Below are positions 34,477 through 44,521 of a stretch of DNA of 61,745 bases, one piece after another (positions within the stretch are counted from its first letter, which is position 1; every line of letters begins with the position of its first letter). A model generated the notes under the pieces. That model did no database searches, had not been told where the DNA came from, and saw only the letters and a list, made by a program, of their open reading frames with translations. The translations under genes were made by a program, and so were the position numbers. This stretch comes from Calditrichia bacterium (GTDB lineage: Bacteria > Calditrichota > Calditrichia > RBG-13-44-9 > J075): the NCBI GenBank assembly GCA_028284905.1, contig JANQQU010000048.1:1-61745 (forward strand), written 5' to 3'.

Positions 34477-35343
34477 TCAAAAATTCTCCCAGGAAGGCTT
34501 CTTACGCTGCGGTGTGCGGCCGAGAATGACGTTTATGCCTACTTTGAAAAAGTCATTTTCCTGCTGTAAGTCGGAGTTGTTTATTTCGACGGTTTCGCGT
34601 AGATAACGGAAGTGAAAGGCAATGGTATTATTACTGATACGAGCAATATTGATTAAGGCAGAAATTCCCAGACGATCGAAATGCAGTTCCGGTGTATCAA
34701 TCATTACCGAATTGCTGTAGCCGCCATTGAGGAATATTCGCCGGCCGATCCGTATCGCTGCCTCTGCATGATATCCGGCTTCCAGACCGCGCAAGGTAGA
34801 ATCCGCCAATGCCCCAAAGGCGGGATAATTGGACTGGCCAAGCTCCTTCTTGCCGGGGCCGGCACTAACCTGCACTTTCGGAGAAACGGAAAAACGGCGA
34901 TTACCAACGGTAAAACCCGGGCCAATTTTTAGGTTCACCCATTGAACGTCTTCATGGAGAAAACCACTTTTGTCATAATATACCAATGAGAGACCGATGG
35001 CGAGATTCTTTCGCATCGTATTCATTTTCAGTAGTCCTGCCCGCCAACGAAGAACGGTCGTATCGGCAATAGTATCGAAGCGGTAACCAAGGGCTAAATT
35101 TACATAAGACATATAGCCACCGGGGCGCGGCATCGTTCGGGAAAATTCGGCAATACCCTGGTGAACCTCTCCGGACTGCGAGCTGTTATAGCGAAGTCCC
35201 AGGTTGATAGGGCCGCGGCCGCCCAGGAGAATTCCCAATTGTGCGGATAGATCTGCCAATGGCAGCATTAACAAAATCAAAAACATCAGGCAGAGATGCC
35301 GGCACTGAATGCTGCCGGCAGAAGACGGTAATACAAATTTCAT
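34477..35343 (-). CDS. Outer-membrane beta-barrel-like protein of unknown function
   Basis: A 288-residue exported protein. Leader about 1-34 ends in LSAQ. The mature part has alternating hydrophobic strands with frequent Gly and aromatic residues (YVNLALGYRFDT, NLAIGLSLVYYD, IAFHFRYLRET) and an even spacing suggestive of an 8-12-stranded barrel. The terminal residue is Phe, as in many BAM substrates. No family recognised. Single gene; it ends beside the repeat-rich 34110-34476 gap. Confidence 0.75.
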   Translation of the reverse strand: MKFVLPSSAGSIQCRHLCLMFLILLMLPLADLSAQLGILLGGRGPINLGLRYNSSQSGEVHQGIAEFSRTMPRPGGYMSYVNLALGYRFDTIADTTVLRWRAGLLKMNTMRKNLAIGLSLVYYDKSGFLHEDVQWVNLKIGPGFTVGNRRFSVSPKVQVSAGPGKKELGQSNYPAFGALADSTLRGLEAGYHAEAAIRIGRRIFLNGGYSNSVMIDTPELHFDRLGISALINIARISNNTIAFHFRYLRETVEINNSDLQQENDFFKVGINVILGRTPQRKKPSWENF

Positions 35344-35621
35344 ACTGGAAATCCTTTATTTCTATTTTCTACGATTCTGGTGCGGTTTTTCTCCCCGCTA
35401 AAACAAAACAAACAAAATTGTTGGGTAAATGTCATTATCCGCGCGGAAATATAGGGTAGATTCACTGAACAGACAAGCATTCTGAGAAAGGCGGGCAGGT
35501 TCCTCTGGCTAAGCAGCGAAAAGCTGAATCACAATCTTGCTTCCCGGGAGCATGCACCTTATTTTAACCGTCGCCAAACGATCACTAATTTGTTAATGAA
35601 TTTAATCCGTAAAAGGAATTT

Positions 35622-36695
35622 GTGAAAAATTTTAAGCGCCAGTTTCCCAACGGACTCCGAAAGATTCTCCTGATTCGAATGAGTTCTATTGGGGATATCA
35701 TTCTTACCTCACCACTAATCCGGCAATTGCGAAAATTATATCCTGAGGCGGCAATCGATTTTGTGGTCCGCCAGGAATTTGCCGGGTTGCTGGAGAGCCA
35801 CCCGGATATTCAGCGGGTCATCTCGATAGACGTGAAAGAAGAAGGCGCTTTGAAAAGTCTGAGAGCGGAGATTCGTGAGACTGATTACGATGTTATCCTC
35901 GATCTGCATCGAAATTTTCGGAGCCTTTACCTTTCTCTTTATCCGAATAATCCTCCAGTGCTGGCCATTCGCAAAAATCAATTGAAGCGGTTTCTACTGG
36001 TAAAATTTAAGCTGAATCTCTATTCGAAAAATGCAGATGAGTTTCATTCCGTACCGGAAAAATATTTGCAGGCTGCCAGCTCACTGGGGGTTGATAGAAA
36101 AGATCAGGTGCTCTCATTGCATTTGCCAACAGCAGAAACGGAAAAAGCCGATGTTGCCTGGCAACAACTTTCTCAGGAAGGATTCCAGGTTGTGATGGCG
36201 CCGGGTGCCCGTCATTTTACGAAACGCTGGCCTCCCGAATTTTACGGCGAACTAATTCGCCGATTACATGCAGAAAAGGGCTGGAAAACGCTGCTGCTTG
36301 GCGGTCCCGAGGAGCGGCCACTGGCCAATGAGATTCGGGAAATCGCCGGGGCGGATATTGTCAGAAATTTATGTGGGGAAATATCACTACTGCAAACCCT
36401 GGCGATGATTCGAAAAGCGCCGCGTTTTCTCAGCAACGATTCCGGCCTGATGCACGTTGCTGCTGCCTTTCAACGGCCGCAAATCGCCATCTTCGGATCG
36501 ACGGTGCAGGCACTGGGTTTTTTTCCGGTCAATCCGAATGCCCGAGTGTTGGAAGTGCCCGATCTCTCCTGCCGCCCCTGCTCTCATATTGGCAGGAACG
36601 AATGTCCGAAAGGGCATTTTAAATGTATGATGGACGTTTCGCCTGAGAGAGTCTATGATGCATTAAGCGATGCGCCCGACAAACCTTCCCGCTAG
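35622..36695 (+). CDS. Glycosyltransferase family 9 (heptosyltransferase-like)
   Basis: A 357-residue cytosolic/peripheral enzyme similar to WaaC/WaaF/WaaQ ADP-heptose:LPS heptosyltransferases. N-terminal motif RMSSIGDIILTSPLIRQLR binds acceptor; the C-terminal nucleotide domain has APGARHFTKRWPPE, LLLGGPEER, LCGEISLLQT and NDSGLMHVAAA. A Cys-rich tail (CRPC, then C-P-K-G-H-x-x-C) is typical of this family. It probably adds heptose or a related sugar to LPS core. The start is GTG 35622 with AAAAGG 5 bp upstream. Confidence 0.92.
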   Translation: MKNFKRQFPNGLRKILLIRMSSIGDIILTSPLIRQLRKLYPEAAIDFVVRQEFAGLLESHPDIQRVISIDVKEEGALKSLRAEIRETDYDVILDLHRNFRSLYLSLYPNNPPVLAIRKNQLKRFLLVKFKLNLYSKNADEFHSVPEKYLQAASSLGVDRKDQVLSLHLPTAETEKADVAWQQLSQEGFQVVMAPGARHFTKRWPPEFYGELIRRLHAEKGWKTLLLGGPEERPLANEIREIAGADIVRNLCGEISLLQTLAMIRKAPRFLSNDSGLMHVAAAFQRPQIAIFGSTVQALGFFPVNPNARVLEVPDLSCRPCSHIGRNECPKGHFKCMMDVSPERVYDALSDAPDKPSR

Positions 36696-36699
36696 TCTT

Positions 36700-39096
36700 T
36701 TACTCATGTCTTAACGCTTCGATTGGATTTCCTATTGCCGCTTTTAGCGCCTGAAATCCCACACTGAAAATTGCGACTGCTAATGCTAATAGGCCCGAGC
36801 CGATAAAAATTGGCCAGCCGGGTGTTATCCGAAAAGCAAAATCCTGCAACCAGAGATTGCTGCCATACCAGGCCAATGGCCAGGCGATAAGATTTGCGAA
36901 TACAACCAGCAGAAGAAAGTCCCGGCTGAGCAGTTGTAAAATACTCTGTACCGAGGCACCAAGCACTTTCCGAATACCGATTTCCCGGGTGCGCTGCTCG
37001 GCCATAAATGCCGCTAAACCGAAGAGCCCCAGGCAGCCAATGACAATCGCCAAAAAGCTGAAATAGCTAAATACCGTGGCAATCTTTTTTTCCGACTGAT
37101 AAAGCTGTTGTAAATCGTCGTCCAGGAATGTATATGAGAAGGGTAAGTCCGGCGCAAATTTCCCCCATTCCTGTTCGATGAAAGCAATTGCTGCCTCGGG
37201 ATTACCGGGACGGAGCTTGACGCCGAATACCGCATACCAATTTGCATCACCATTATGAATCACCATCGGTTCGATGGCATGGTGAACGGAATTAAAATTG
37301 AAATTTCGTACGATACCGACGACCGTTCCACTACGTTGCATGGAGGGAACATCAATCTTCTTACCAAGCGGGGATGCATCGCCAAAGAGCGCTTCTGCAG
37401 CCACTTCGTTGAGGATAAAGGCAGCGCTATCGCCGGCAAATTCCCGGGAAAAATTTCGCCCGGAAAGCAATTCGATGTTGAGGGCTGGCAGAAAATCATA
37501 ATCGGCCGCAAACATTGGTAGCACACTGGCATCTTCCGGCAGGGTGCCTTCCGGCACCATTTGCAGCACCGGCATGGAGGGAATTTCCCCGGGCATGTTC
37601 GTGGCAAAGGTAACTTGTTCAATATCCGGATGACTGGTCAGGGTATTGCGGATGCTCTCCTGTTGTTGACGCACATCCATATTACGGGTGGGCACTACCA
37701 GCATCTGTTCCTGATCAAAACCAAGGCGCATGCTGCGAATATAATCCAGCTGTGAATACACTACGACAGTTGCAATAATCAAAAAGATTGAGATGGAAAA
37801 TTGCAGAACAACCAAGGTGCGCCGCATGCTGGCTGCGGAAAAAAGTTTTCGGGACAAGCCACTATTTCTGTCAGTATTTCCACGCAGCGCATTGATCGGA
37901 CGGAAAGCCGAGAGGAAAAATGCCGGGTAAGCACCGGCGAGTAGCGCAATAATTATGACGAATAATCCCAACAAGCCAGCGATCTGGAAGTTTGCCGGAA
38001 TGCTGGTAGCGATTGCCTTGCCGGTTAGCGCATTCATAACGGGCAACGCTAATTCTACCAATGCAAAAGCAATCAACAAAGCGAGCAAAGTGTAGAGAAG
38101 CGATTCACCCAGGAATTGTCCAATTAGCTGCTGCCGGTAAGCGCCGAGCACTTTCCGCAATCCCACTTCTTTTGCCCGGCCAATGGAACGGGCCGTTGCC
38201 AGATTCATAAAGTTAAAACAGGCAACGAGGAGAATTAAAAAGGCGACGACAGCGAAGATATAAACATTGGTGATATTACCATTGGGATTCATCTCATAAA
38301 GCAGATGAGAATGAAGGTGAATATCCGGCAGATGCTGCAACGCCGGAGAGAAAATTTGCCATTGATTATTGCTGGCGAAACGTTCTTTTAAGAATGCTGG
38401 TAACTGAGCGCTTAACTGGCCGGCGTCGGCATCTTCGTGTAAAAGAAAATAGGTATACGGCCAACTGTTATTGAGTGTATTATTATCCAGACTGTTCATC
38501 GATGCCAGAAATGTGAAATGAAAATGGGACTGTGTCGGAATATCATTCAACACGCCGGTGATCGTATAGTCCTGTTGTTGATGGAAGCGAATGGTTTTGC
38601 CAACCGGGTTTTCATCCCCAAAATATTTTTCAGCAGTTTGCCGGGTTAAAACGACGGAATAGGGTGCGGAAAGTGCATTCGCAACATCGCCGCGCTGCAG
38701 CGTCCAGCTAAAAACCTCCCAAACTTCCGGATCTACCCAGAGAAATTTTTCTTCATAAAACTGCTTGTCCTGGTAACTGACCAGGCGGGGCGTCCAGTTT
38801 CGTTTGAAACGGACAGCTGCCTCTACCTCCGGAAACGCATCGCGGATGGCCGGACCCCAGGGGGAATGAATGATCGGCGATGCGGTGAGCTCACCCTGTA
38901 AATTGAAATCGTTGACCAGCCGATAAATGTTATCTGCATTCTCATGGTAACGATCGTATTTCAGCTCATCCTGAACGAACAACAAAATGAGAAAGCAAAC
39001 GGTAATGCCAATTGCTAATCCGCTAATATTAATCAGGGAATACATTTTTTGCTTACGTATTTGGCGCAGGGTAATTTTCAAATAATTACTGAGCAT
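36700..39096 (-). CDS. MacB/FtsX-family ABC transporter permease
   Basis: A 798-residue inner-membrane protein with two FtsX-type permease domains, each preceded by a periplasmic MacB_PCD region, in the arrangement common in Bacteroidota. N-terminal TM about 20-42 (MYSLINISGLAIGITVCF), TM groups about 278-400 and 680-790, and conserved coupling helices GRAKEVGLRKVLGA and EQRTREIGIRKVLGAS. No ATPase gene is adjacent, so it needs a partner encoded elsewhere. Probable role in efflux or lipoprotein/envelope stress. Convergent with the glycosyltransferase (4-bp gap). Confidence 0.92.
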   Translation of the reverse strand: MLSNYLKITLRQIRKQKMYSLINISGLAIGITVCFLILLFVQDELKYDRYHENADNIYRLVNDFNLQGELTASPIIHSPWGPAIRDAFPEVEAAVRFKRNWTPRLVSYQDKQFYEEKFLWVDPEVWEVFSWTLQRGDVANALSAPYSVVLTRQTAEKYFGDENPVGKTIRFHQQQDYTITGVLNDIPTQSHFHFTFLASMNSLDNNTLNNSWPYTYFLLHEDADAGQLSAQLPAFLKERFASNNQWQIFSPALQHLPDIHLHSHLLYEMNPNGNITNVYIFAVVAFLILLVACFNFMNLATARSIGRAKEVGLRKVLGAYRQQLIGQFLGESLLYTLLALLIAFALVELALPVMNALTGKAIATSIPANFQIAGLLGLFVIIIALLAGAYPAFFLSAFRPINALRGNTDRNSGLSRKLFSAASMRRTLVVLQFSISIFLIIATVVVYSQLDYIRSMRLGFDQEQMLVVPTRNMDVRQQQESIRNTLTSHPDIEQVTFATNMPGEIPSMPVLQMVPEGTLPEDASVLPMFAADYDFLPALNIELLSGRNFSREFAGDSAAFILNEVAAEALFGDASPLGKKIDVPSMQRSGTVVGIVRNFNFNSVHHAIEPMVIHNGDANWYAVFGVKLRPGNPEAAIAFIEQEWGKFAPDLPFSYTFLDDDLQQLYQSEKKIATVFSYFSFLAIVIGCLGLFGLAAFMAEQRTREIGIRKVLGASVQSILQLLSRDFLLLVVFANLIAWPLAWYGSNLWLQDFAFRITPGWPIFIGSGLLALAVAIFSVGFQALKAAIGNPIEALRHE

Positions 39097-39415
39097 GATG
39101 CCTCCGGAATAATATTCAGGAGAGTAAAGTTCAACTTTCGTGCCACTTTCAATTTCCCGGTTTAAACGGCGTTTCTTGCCATTTGCTGACCATTCGCTGT
39201 TCGATGATATAACAGCGGTGTGCGGTTTTGGACAATTTTTCCCGCTGCTTGTTTCGTCAGCACTTTTGAAAACAACCGTTTAGCCGGTATTGTATCGCTA
39301 ACTTTCATTTGCTTTTTTCGGGCATCCCGTTTATTTTGCATAAGCAACAAAATCAGCATATCCCTCAATACCATATGAATTTAAGCCGTTTTCGCAGACC
39401 TTGAGGAGAATATTC
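39097..39415. other. Divergent intergenic region, permease / xdhA
   Basis: About 319 bp expected to carry the promoters of the permease and the purine operon. A 70-codon minus-strand frame (39162-39374) lacks an RBS and known content. No strong palindrome or riboswitch was recognised. Confidence 0.4.
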
Positions 39416-40867
39416 ATGACACCCCATTGCCATTTCTATTTAAACGACCGGGAAGTAAAAACGACTCGTCCTCGCGGATTGTTGGTGCTGGACTATTTGC
39501 GGCATCATCAACGTATGACCGGTACCAAGGAAGGTTGTAAAGAAGGTGACTGCGGGGCCTGCGGAGTACTGATCGGCACCCTGACCGATGGTGAAGTGCG
39601 TTATGAGGCAGTAACTGCCTGCCTGATGCCGCTGGGAGAATTACATGGTAAGCATCTGGTAACAGTGGAAGGATTGAACTTGCCGGCACTCTCGCCAGTG
39701 CAGGAAAGCATTGTGGAGGAAGGAGCCAGTCAATGTGGCTTTTGCACGCCCGGGATTGTTGTATCTCTGACCGGGGCAATGATGGCAAAGGGATCGGATA
39801 TCAATCAGGCTGATGTAAAAACTGCGCTCAGCGGACATCTCTGCCGTTGCACTGGATACGCTTCCCTGCTGCGGGCGGGAGAGCGCATGATCGATGCGGC
39901 AAAAACCTTGAGCGGTGGCGATGTTGCCCAACGGGAGCACATTAAAACGATGGTCGCTCAAAAAATGCTCCCGGCCTACTTTCTGGAGATGCCCACCAAA
40001 CTGGCGGGCATCTTACCCTGGCAGCAGAATGGCAGCACAAAAACTTCCCCGGTAAAATTTATTGCCGGAGGCACCGATCTTTATGTGCAGCAGGGGGAAT
40101 CCCTGCCGGACCAGCAGGTTGAGATTCTGAATCTTTATCCGGAAATGCGTGGCGTGCGCAGTGAAAATGGCGAAATTCGTGTCGGTGCCCTGACGAGCTT
40201 CGAAAGCTTTGCGGCAGATCCGCTGGTGCAGCAAGCTATTCCGGAAATTAAAGAATACATGTATTTGATTGCTTCACTGCAAATTCGCAACCGGGCCACG
40301 CTCGGTGGCAATATTGTGAATGCATCTCCCATCGGGGATATGACAATCTTACTCCTGGCAATGGGGAGCCGCTTGATTCTGAAGAAGGGAAATGAGCGGC
40401 GTTCGTTGCCGATGCGGGAATTTTATACCGGCTATAAGCAATTGGCAAAATCCTCCGATGAAATCGTTACGGAAATCATTTTTCCGGCAACTGACCGAAA
40501 TACCCGGGTGAATTATGAGAAAGTATCCAAACGGGAATGCCTGGATATTTCCAATGTCACCAGCGGGCTGCGCATTACTGTTGACCAGGGCATTATTGAT
40601 GCGGTCAGTTTATCCGTGGGCGGTGTGGCCCCGATCCCGTTGTTTATGACGAACACCTGCAACTTTCTGTTAGGAAAAATGCTAAAAACAGAAGTGTTGG
40701 CGGAAGCATTAATGATCGCTCAGGCGGAAATTGCCCCAATCAGCGATATTCGCGGTTCTGCGCATTACAAGCGCATCCTTACCCGGCAGCTGATTATTGC
40801 GCACTTTTGCAAATTATTTCCCGAACAGTTTCCGCTGGAAGAAATGCTGGCGGGGTTGTTGGAATAA
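39416..40867 (+). CDS. xdhA: Xanthine dehydrogenase small subunit (2Fe-2S and FAD domains)
   Basis: A 483-residue subunit. Residues 1-160 hold two [2Fe-2S] clusters: plant-type C41, C46, C49, C69 and helical-domain C107, C110, C143, C145. Residues about 215-480 are the FAD domain (FIAGGTDLYV, QIRNRATLGGNIVNASPIGD, then a CO-dehydrogenase flavoprotein C-terminal domain). It takes electrons from the molybdenum site of XdhB. GAGGAGA 5 bp upstream fixes the start at ATG 39416, not 39401. First gene of a purine-catabolism operon. Confidence 0.94.
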   Translation: MTPHCHFYLNDREVKTTRPRGLLVLDYLRHHQRMTGTKEGCKEGDCGACGVLIGTLTDGEVRYEAVTACLMPLGELHGKHLVTVEGLNLPALSPVQESIVEEGASQCGFCTPGIVVSLTGAMMAKGSDINQADVKTALSGHLCRCTGYASLLRAGERMIDAAKTLSGGDVAQREHIKTMVAQKMLPAYFLEMPTKLAGILPWQQNGSTKTSPVKFIAGGTDLYVQQGESLPDQQVEILNLYPEMRGVRSENGEIRVGALTSFESFAADPLVQQAIPEIKEYMYLIASLQIRNRATLGGNIVNASPIGDMTILLLAMGSRLILKKGNERRSLPMREFYTGYKQLAKSSDEIVTEIIFPATDRNTRVNYEKVSKRECLDISNVTSGLRITVDQGIIDAVSLSVGGVAPIPLFMTNTCNFLLGKMLKTEVLAEALMIAQAEIAPISDIRGSAHYKRILTRQLIIAHFCKLFPEQFPLEEMLAGLLE

Positions 40868-40924
40868 CTAAGTTCAAAGTTCAGCGTTGAAAAACCGTTG
40901 TTCGTTGATCGTTGTTCGAAACTT

Positions 40925-41051
40925 TCGTTAGCGCAAAATATTTACGCCAAAGGCGTTACAGATCGCGGCCTGATCCCGCCGCCATGCGGCTGCATCAGGA
41001 ACCCAAATTCTCGTTAGCAGAAAAGCATTACGCCAAAGGCGTTACAGATCG
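40925..41051. repeat. 41-bp direct repeat between xdhA and xdhB
   Basis: Copies at 40925-40965 and 41011-41051. The last 22 bp (ACGCCAAAGGCGTTACAGAT plus CG) are identical and can form a small ACGCC/GGCGT hairpin; the first 19 bp differ at a few positions. The second copy ends directly at the GAAGAGG ribosome-binding site of xdhB. Confidence 0.75.
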
Positions 41052-41063
41052 AAGAGGTTGTTT

Positions 41064-43379
41064 ATGAAGCATTATGATGCCGCTTTACATACCCGGGGAG
41101 AATCCCAATATATCAACGATATGCCCCGCCCTGATGGCATGTTGCACGGCGCGATTTTCTCCTCACCAATCGCACATGGTCATTTGCAAGGCCTCGATAT
41201 CGATGCCGCCCTGGCAATTGAAGGCGTGAAGGCGGTAATTACCGCCCGGGATATTCCCGGTGAGAACCAGATCGGACCATTGATTCAGGATGAAGCGCTT
41301 TTAGCAGAAACGGAAGTACATTTCATCGGCCATCCGATTGCTATTATTGTTGCGGATCGCCCGGAGATTGCCCGTAAAGCTGCCGCAGCAATTATTGCCG
41401 ACATTGATCCGCTACCAGTGGTTACCGATCCCCGCGAAGCCTATGCCGCCGGGCAATTGATTGGCCCCGAACGCACTTTTGAAATGGGCGATATCAAACA
41501 GGCCTGGCAGGATTGTGATGTGATCGTGGAAGGCCGCACGGATATCGGCGGACAGGAACATGTCTACCTGGAAACCCAGGCCGCGCGCGCCATCCCGGAA
41601 GAAGAAGGGCGGATCAAAATATATTCCTCTACGCAAAGTCCTTATGCGGTGCAGAAAGCCGCGGCGAAAATTCTTTCCGTGCCCAATCATAAAGTAGAAG
41701 TGGATGTCAAGCGTATTGGCGGAGGTTTCGGGGGAAAGGAAGACCAGGCGACACAGTGGGGATGTATGGCTGCACTGGCGGCCCGGGTTACCAGTAAAGC
41801 AGTAGAAATCGTCCTCAATCGCCATGACGATTTGAAAATGACCGGCAAGCGCCATCCTTATACTGCCGATTTCAAAATGGGACTGTCTGCCAAGGGAAAA
41901 ATCCTCGCTTACCAGGTAATGCATTATCAAAATGGCGGCGCCTCGGCAGATCTCTCCCCGGCGGTGATGGAACGGACGCTTTTCCACAGTACTAATGCTT
42001 ATTACGTCCCCAATGCCCGAATCACTGCTGCTTCCTGCCGTACCAATATTCCACCGAATACCGCTTTCCGCGGCTTTGGTGGCCCCCAGGGGATGTTTGT
42101 GATTGAGGCTGCAATTGCCCGGGCCGCGGAAGCGTTGCAAATGCCCTGCGAGGAAATTCAGCGGAAGAACCTGATTCGCCCCGATGAGATGTTTCCCTAT
42201 GGCCAGAAAGCGGAAAATGCCCGCGCGGTAAAAACCTGGAAAGCCGCAGAAAAAGCCTATGATATCGGGATGATCCGGAAGAAAATTACCGCCCATAATA
42301 AAACCAATTCAGCCAGGAAACGTGGCTTTGCAGTGATGCCAATCTGTTTCGGCATCTCATTTACGGCAACTTTTCTCAACCAGGGAAGCGCGCTGGTGCA
42401 TGTTTATACTGATGGCAGCGTGAGCATCACCACCGGTGGTGTGGAAATGGGGCAGGGCATTAGTAGCAAGATTATCAACATGGCGGCGAAAGCATTGGGG
42501 ATTTCCGAGTCACGCATCAGGGTAGAAAGCACCAACACCACGCGTATCGCGAATATGTCTCCCAGTGCTGCCAGCGCGACTACCGACCTTTGTGGCAATG
42601 CCACGCTGATCGCCATCGAAAAAATTCTCGGGCGGCTCAGCGAACTGGCGGCGAAGAAACTCAATTTAAAGAAAGCTTCGAAAGTGTCCATCGTCGACGA
42701 ACAGGTTACCTACAAAGGGAAGCCGACCGGCTGGGATTGGGAGAAGTTGGTTGCAACCGCCTATTTTTCCCGGGTTGGCCTTTCTGCGCACGGGTTTTAT
42801 GCGACCCCAAATGTTCACTTCGATAAAGCGGAAGAAAAAGGCCGTCCTTTTAACTATCATGTTTACGGCACAGCTATTTTTGAAGTAACCGTCGATTGTC
42901 TGCGGGGAACTTACCGGATTGACGCTACGAAGTTGGTGCATGATCTTGGCCGGCCGATCAACCGCGTTGTCGATATTGGCCAGGTCGAAGGCGGCCTCGC
43001 ACAGGGGCTGGGCTGGATGACCATGGAAGACCTGCAGTACGATGCGCAGGGGCGGCTTCTTTCCGGCGCATTAGCCAGTTACAAGGTGCCGGAGGTTTAC
43101 TTTATGCCGGAGAATTTACAAATTGAATTCCTGGAAGATAAAAATCCCAATGCTCCTTATGGATCGAAAGCCGTTGGTGAACCGCCGTTACTTTATGGCA
43201 TCGGTGTTTTCTACGCAATTCGCAATGCATTACGTGCTTTCCGTCCGAAAAAACCATTAGCCTTCCACGCCCCAATGACGCCGGAAAGAGTGTTAATGGC
43301 GCTCTATGATGATACGCTGGCCGAAACCCCGGCAAAAATTTCAGCGAGCAACAGCACTGTCGAGAAAGTGGAAGCATGA
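41064..43379 (+). CDS. xdhB: Xanthine dehydrogenase molybdopterin-binding large subunit
   Basis: A 771-residue subunit hydroxylating hypoxanthine/xanthine at a molybdenum cofactor. It has the N-terminal a/b hammerhead domain, then Mo-binding motifs GGGFGGKEDQ, the AFRGFGGPQG loop, GGVEMGQGI and the catalytic Glu706 in KAVGEPPL. Length matches bacterial XdhB. GAAGAGG 6 bp upstream supports ATG 41064 rather than TTG 41058. Overlaps xdhC by 4 bp (ATGA). Confidence 0.95.
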   Translation: MKHYDAALHTRGESQYINDMPRPDGMLHGAIFSSPIAHGHLQGLDIDAALAIEGVKAVITARDIPGENQIGPLIQDEALLAETEVHFIGHPIAIIVADRPEIARKAAAAIIADIDPLPVVTDPREAYAAGQLIGPERTFEMGDIKQAWQDCDVIVEGRTDIGGQEHVYLETQAARAIPEEEGRIKIYSSTQSPYAVQKAAAKILSVPNHKVEVDVKRIGGGFGGKEDQATQWGCMAALAARVTSKAVEIVLNRHDDLKMTGKRHPYTADFKMGLSAKGKILAYQVMHYQNGGASADLSPAVMERTLFHSTNAYYVPNARITAASCRTNIPPNTAFRGFGGPQGMFVIEAAIARAAEALQMPCEEIQRKNLIRPDEMFPYGQKAENARAVKTWKAAEKAYDIGMIRKKITAHNKTNSARKRGFAVMPICFGISFTATFLNQGSALVHVYTDGSVSITTGGVEMGQGISSKIINMAAKALGISESRIRVESTNTTRIANMSPSAASATTDLCGNATLIAIEKILGRLSELAAKKLNLKKASKVSIVDEQVTYKGKPTGWDWEKLVATAYFSRVGLSAHGFYATPNVHFDKAEEKGRPFNYHVYGTAIFEVTVDCLRGTYRIDATKLVHDLGRPINRVVDIGQVEGGLAQGLGWMTMEDLQYDAQGRLLSGALASYKVPEVYFMPENLQIEFLEDKNPNAPYGSKAVGEPPLLYGIGVFYAIRNALRAFRPKKPLAFHAPMTPERVLMALYDDTLAETPAKISASNSTVEKVEA

Positions 43380-44479
43380 TCGATACCCAGGCCATCTTTC
43401 AGGAAGCGCAGCGCTTGACGAGTAACGGGGAACCGTTTCTGCTCGCGACGGTCGTTCACACCAAAGGATCAGCACCACAGAAAGCCGGTGCACGCATGCT
43501 CGTTCGCACGGACGGCAGCTTTCTTGGCACGCTTGGCGGAGGTTGCGTCGAAGGAGACATTTGGTATCTTGCCCGGGAAATGCTGGCAGAAAAATCGCCG
43601 CCCCGTTTCAAAACCTATACATTAAACGAAACCATGGCCGCACAGGATGGATTGATCTGCGGTGGCACTATGTATTTTTTTCTGCGACCGGTCTATCCGG
43701 GCAGCCGATTTGCCGATCAGATACCCCGCATTCTGGAGGCCTTGTCAGGAGGTAAGCCGCTCGTTTCCGCAACATTGGTAGACACGCCCAGCGGCTCTCC
43801 GGGAGAATCGCTGCTGAGTGATGAATTGTCCGCAGAAAATCAACCCAATGGATTTGCTTTGTTAGCTGCAGCGCTTACCGAACACAGGCAATTGGCCGCA
43901 TTTGGAGAAAAGCATTTTTTACGACAACCGGACGGCCGGGGGATCTACCTGGAAGGATTTACCACGGCGCCACTCTTGGTCATCTTAGGCGCTGGGCACG
44001 TCGGTAAAGCAGTCTGTAAGCTGGCGGTTGATGTCGGCTTACAAGTGGTGATTATCGATGACCGGGCAGACTTTGCAAACCGGGAACGATTCCCGGAAGC
44101 TACAACAGTCATTGCAGCGGATTTTGCTGCCGGCATCAGGCAACTAACGTTGAATGCAAATAGTTATATACTGGTTGCGACCCGCGGGCATCGCTATGAC
44201 GATGATGCTTTACAGGCTGCACTGAACACGCCGGCCAGCTACATTGGTCTGCTCGGCAGTAAGCGAAAGAGCCTGCTCATTTACGAAAGCTTACGGGAGA
44301 AAGGCATTTCCGAGGACGCATTGCAAAGAGTTCACGCGCCGGTAGGGCTGGATATCGGGGCTATTTCCCCGGCAGAATTAGCGGTCAGTATCATTGCGGA
44401 AATTATTGCGGTTCGTCGTGCCGGAAAAGGTGGCTTCATGAAGATGAAATTACCAACACAGGCAGGTATAAAAATATAA
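43376..44479 (+). CDS. xdhC: XdhC/CoxI-family molybdenum cofactor maturation protein
   Basis: A 367-residue cytosolic factor that carries and sulfurates Moco before insertion into XDH. The N-terminal XdhC_CoxI domain has TKGSAPQKAGARMLV and the GGGCVEGD Cys loop. The C-terminal Rossmann domain has ILGAGHVGKAV and IGLLGSKRKS. Starts at ATG overlapping the xdhB stop. Its presence right after XdhAB supports functional molybdenum hydroxylase assembly. Confidence 0.94.
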   Translation: MIDTQAIFQEAQRLTSNGEPFLLATVVHTKGSAPQKAGARMLVRTDGSFLGTLGGGCVEGDIWYLAREMLAEKSPPRFKTYTLNETMAAQDGLICGGTMYFFLRPVYPGSRFADQIPRILEALSGGKPLVSATLVDTPSGSPGESLLSDELSAENQPNGFALLAAALTEHRQLAAFGEKHFLRQPDGRGIYLEGFTTAPLLVILGAGHVGKAVCKLAVDVGLQVVIIDDRADFANRERFPEATTVIAADFAAGIRQLTLNANSYILVATRGHRYDDDALQAALNTPASYIGLLGSKRKSLLIYESLREKGISEDALQRVHAPVGLDIGAISPAELAVSIIAEIIAVRRAGKGGFMKMKLPTQAGIKI

Positions 44480-44521
44480 CTTTGAAGATTGTTGAAATTC
44501 CGTGTGTCGTTGGCTGAGAAT

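Noticed and set aside
39162-39374. 70-codon minus-strand ORF upstream of xdhA
   Set aside because: No RBS, no recognisable domain, lies in a divergent promoter region.
41412-42296. 294-codon antisense frame opposite xdhB
   Set aside because: Explained by the complement of a strongly coding gene; no start signal or family resemblance.
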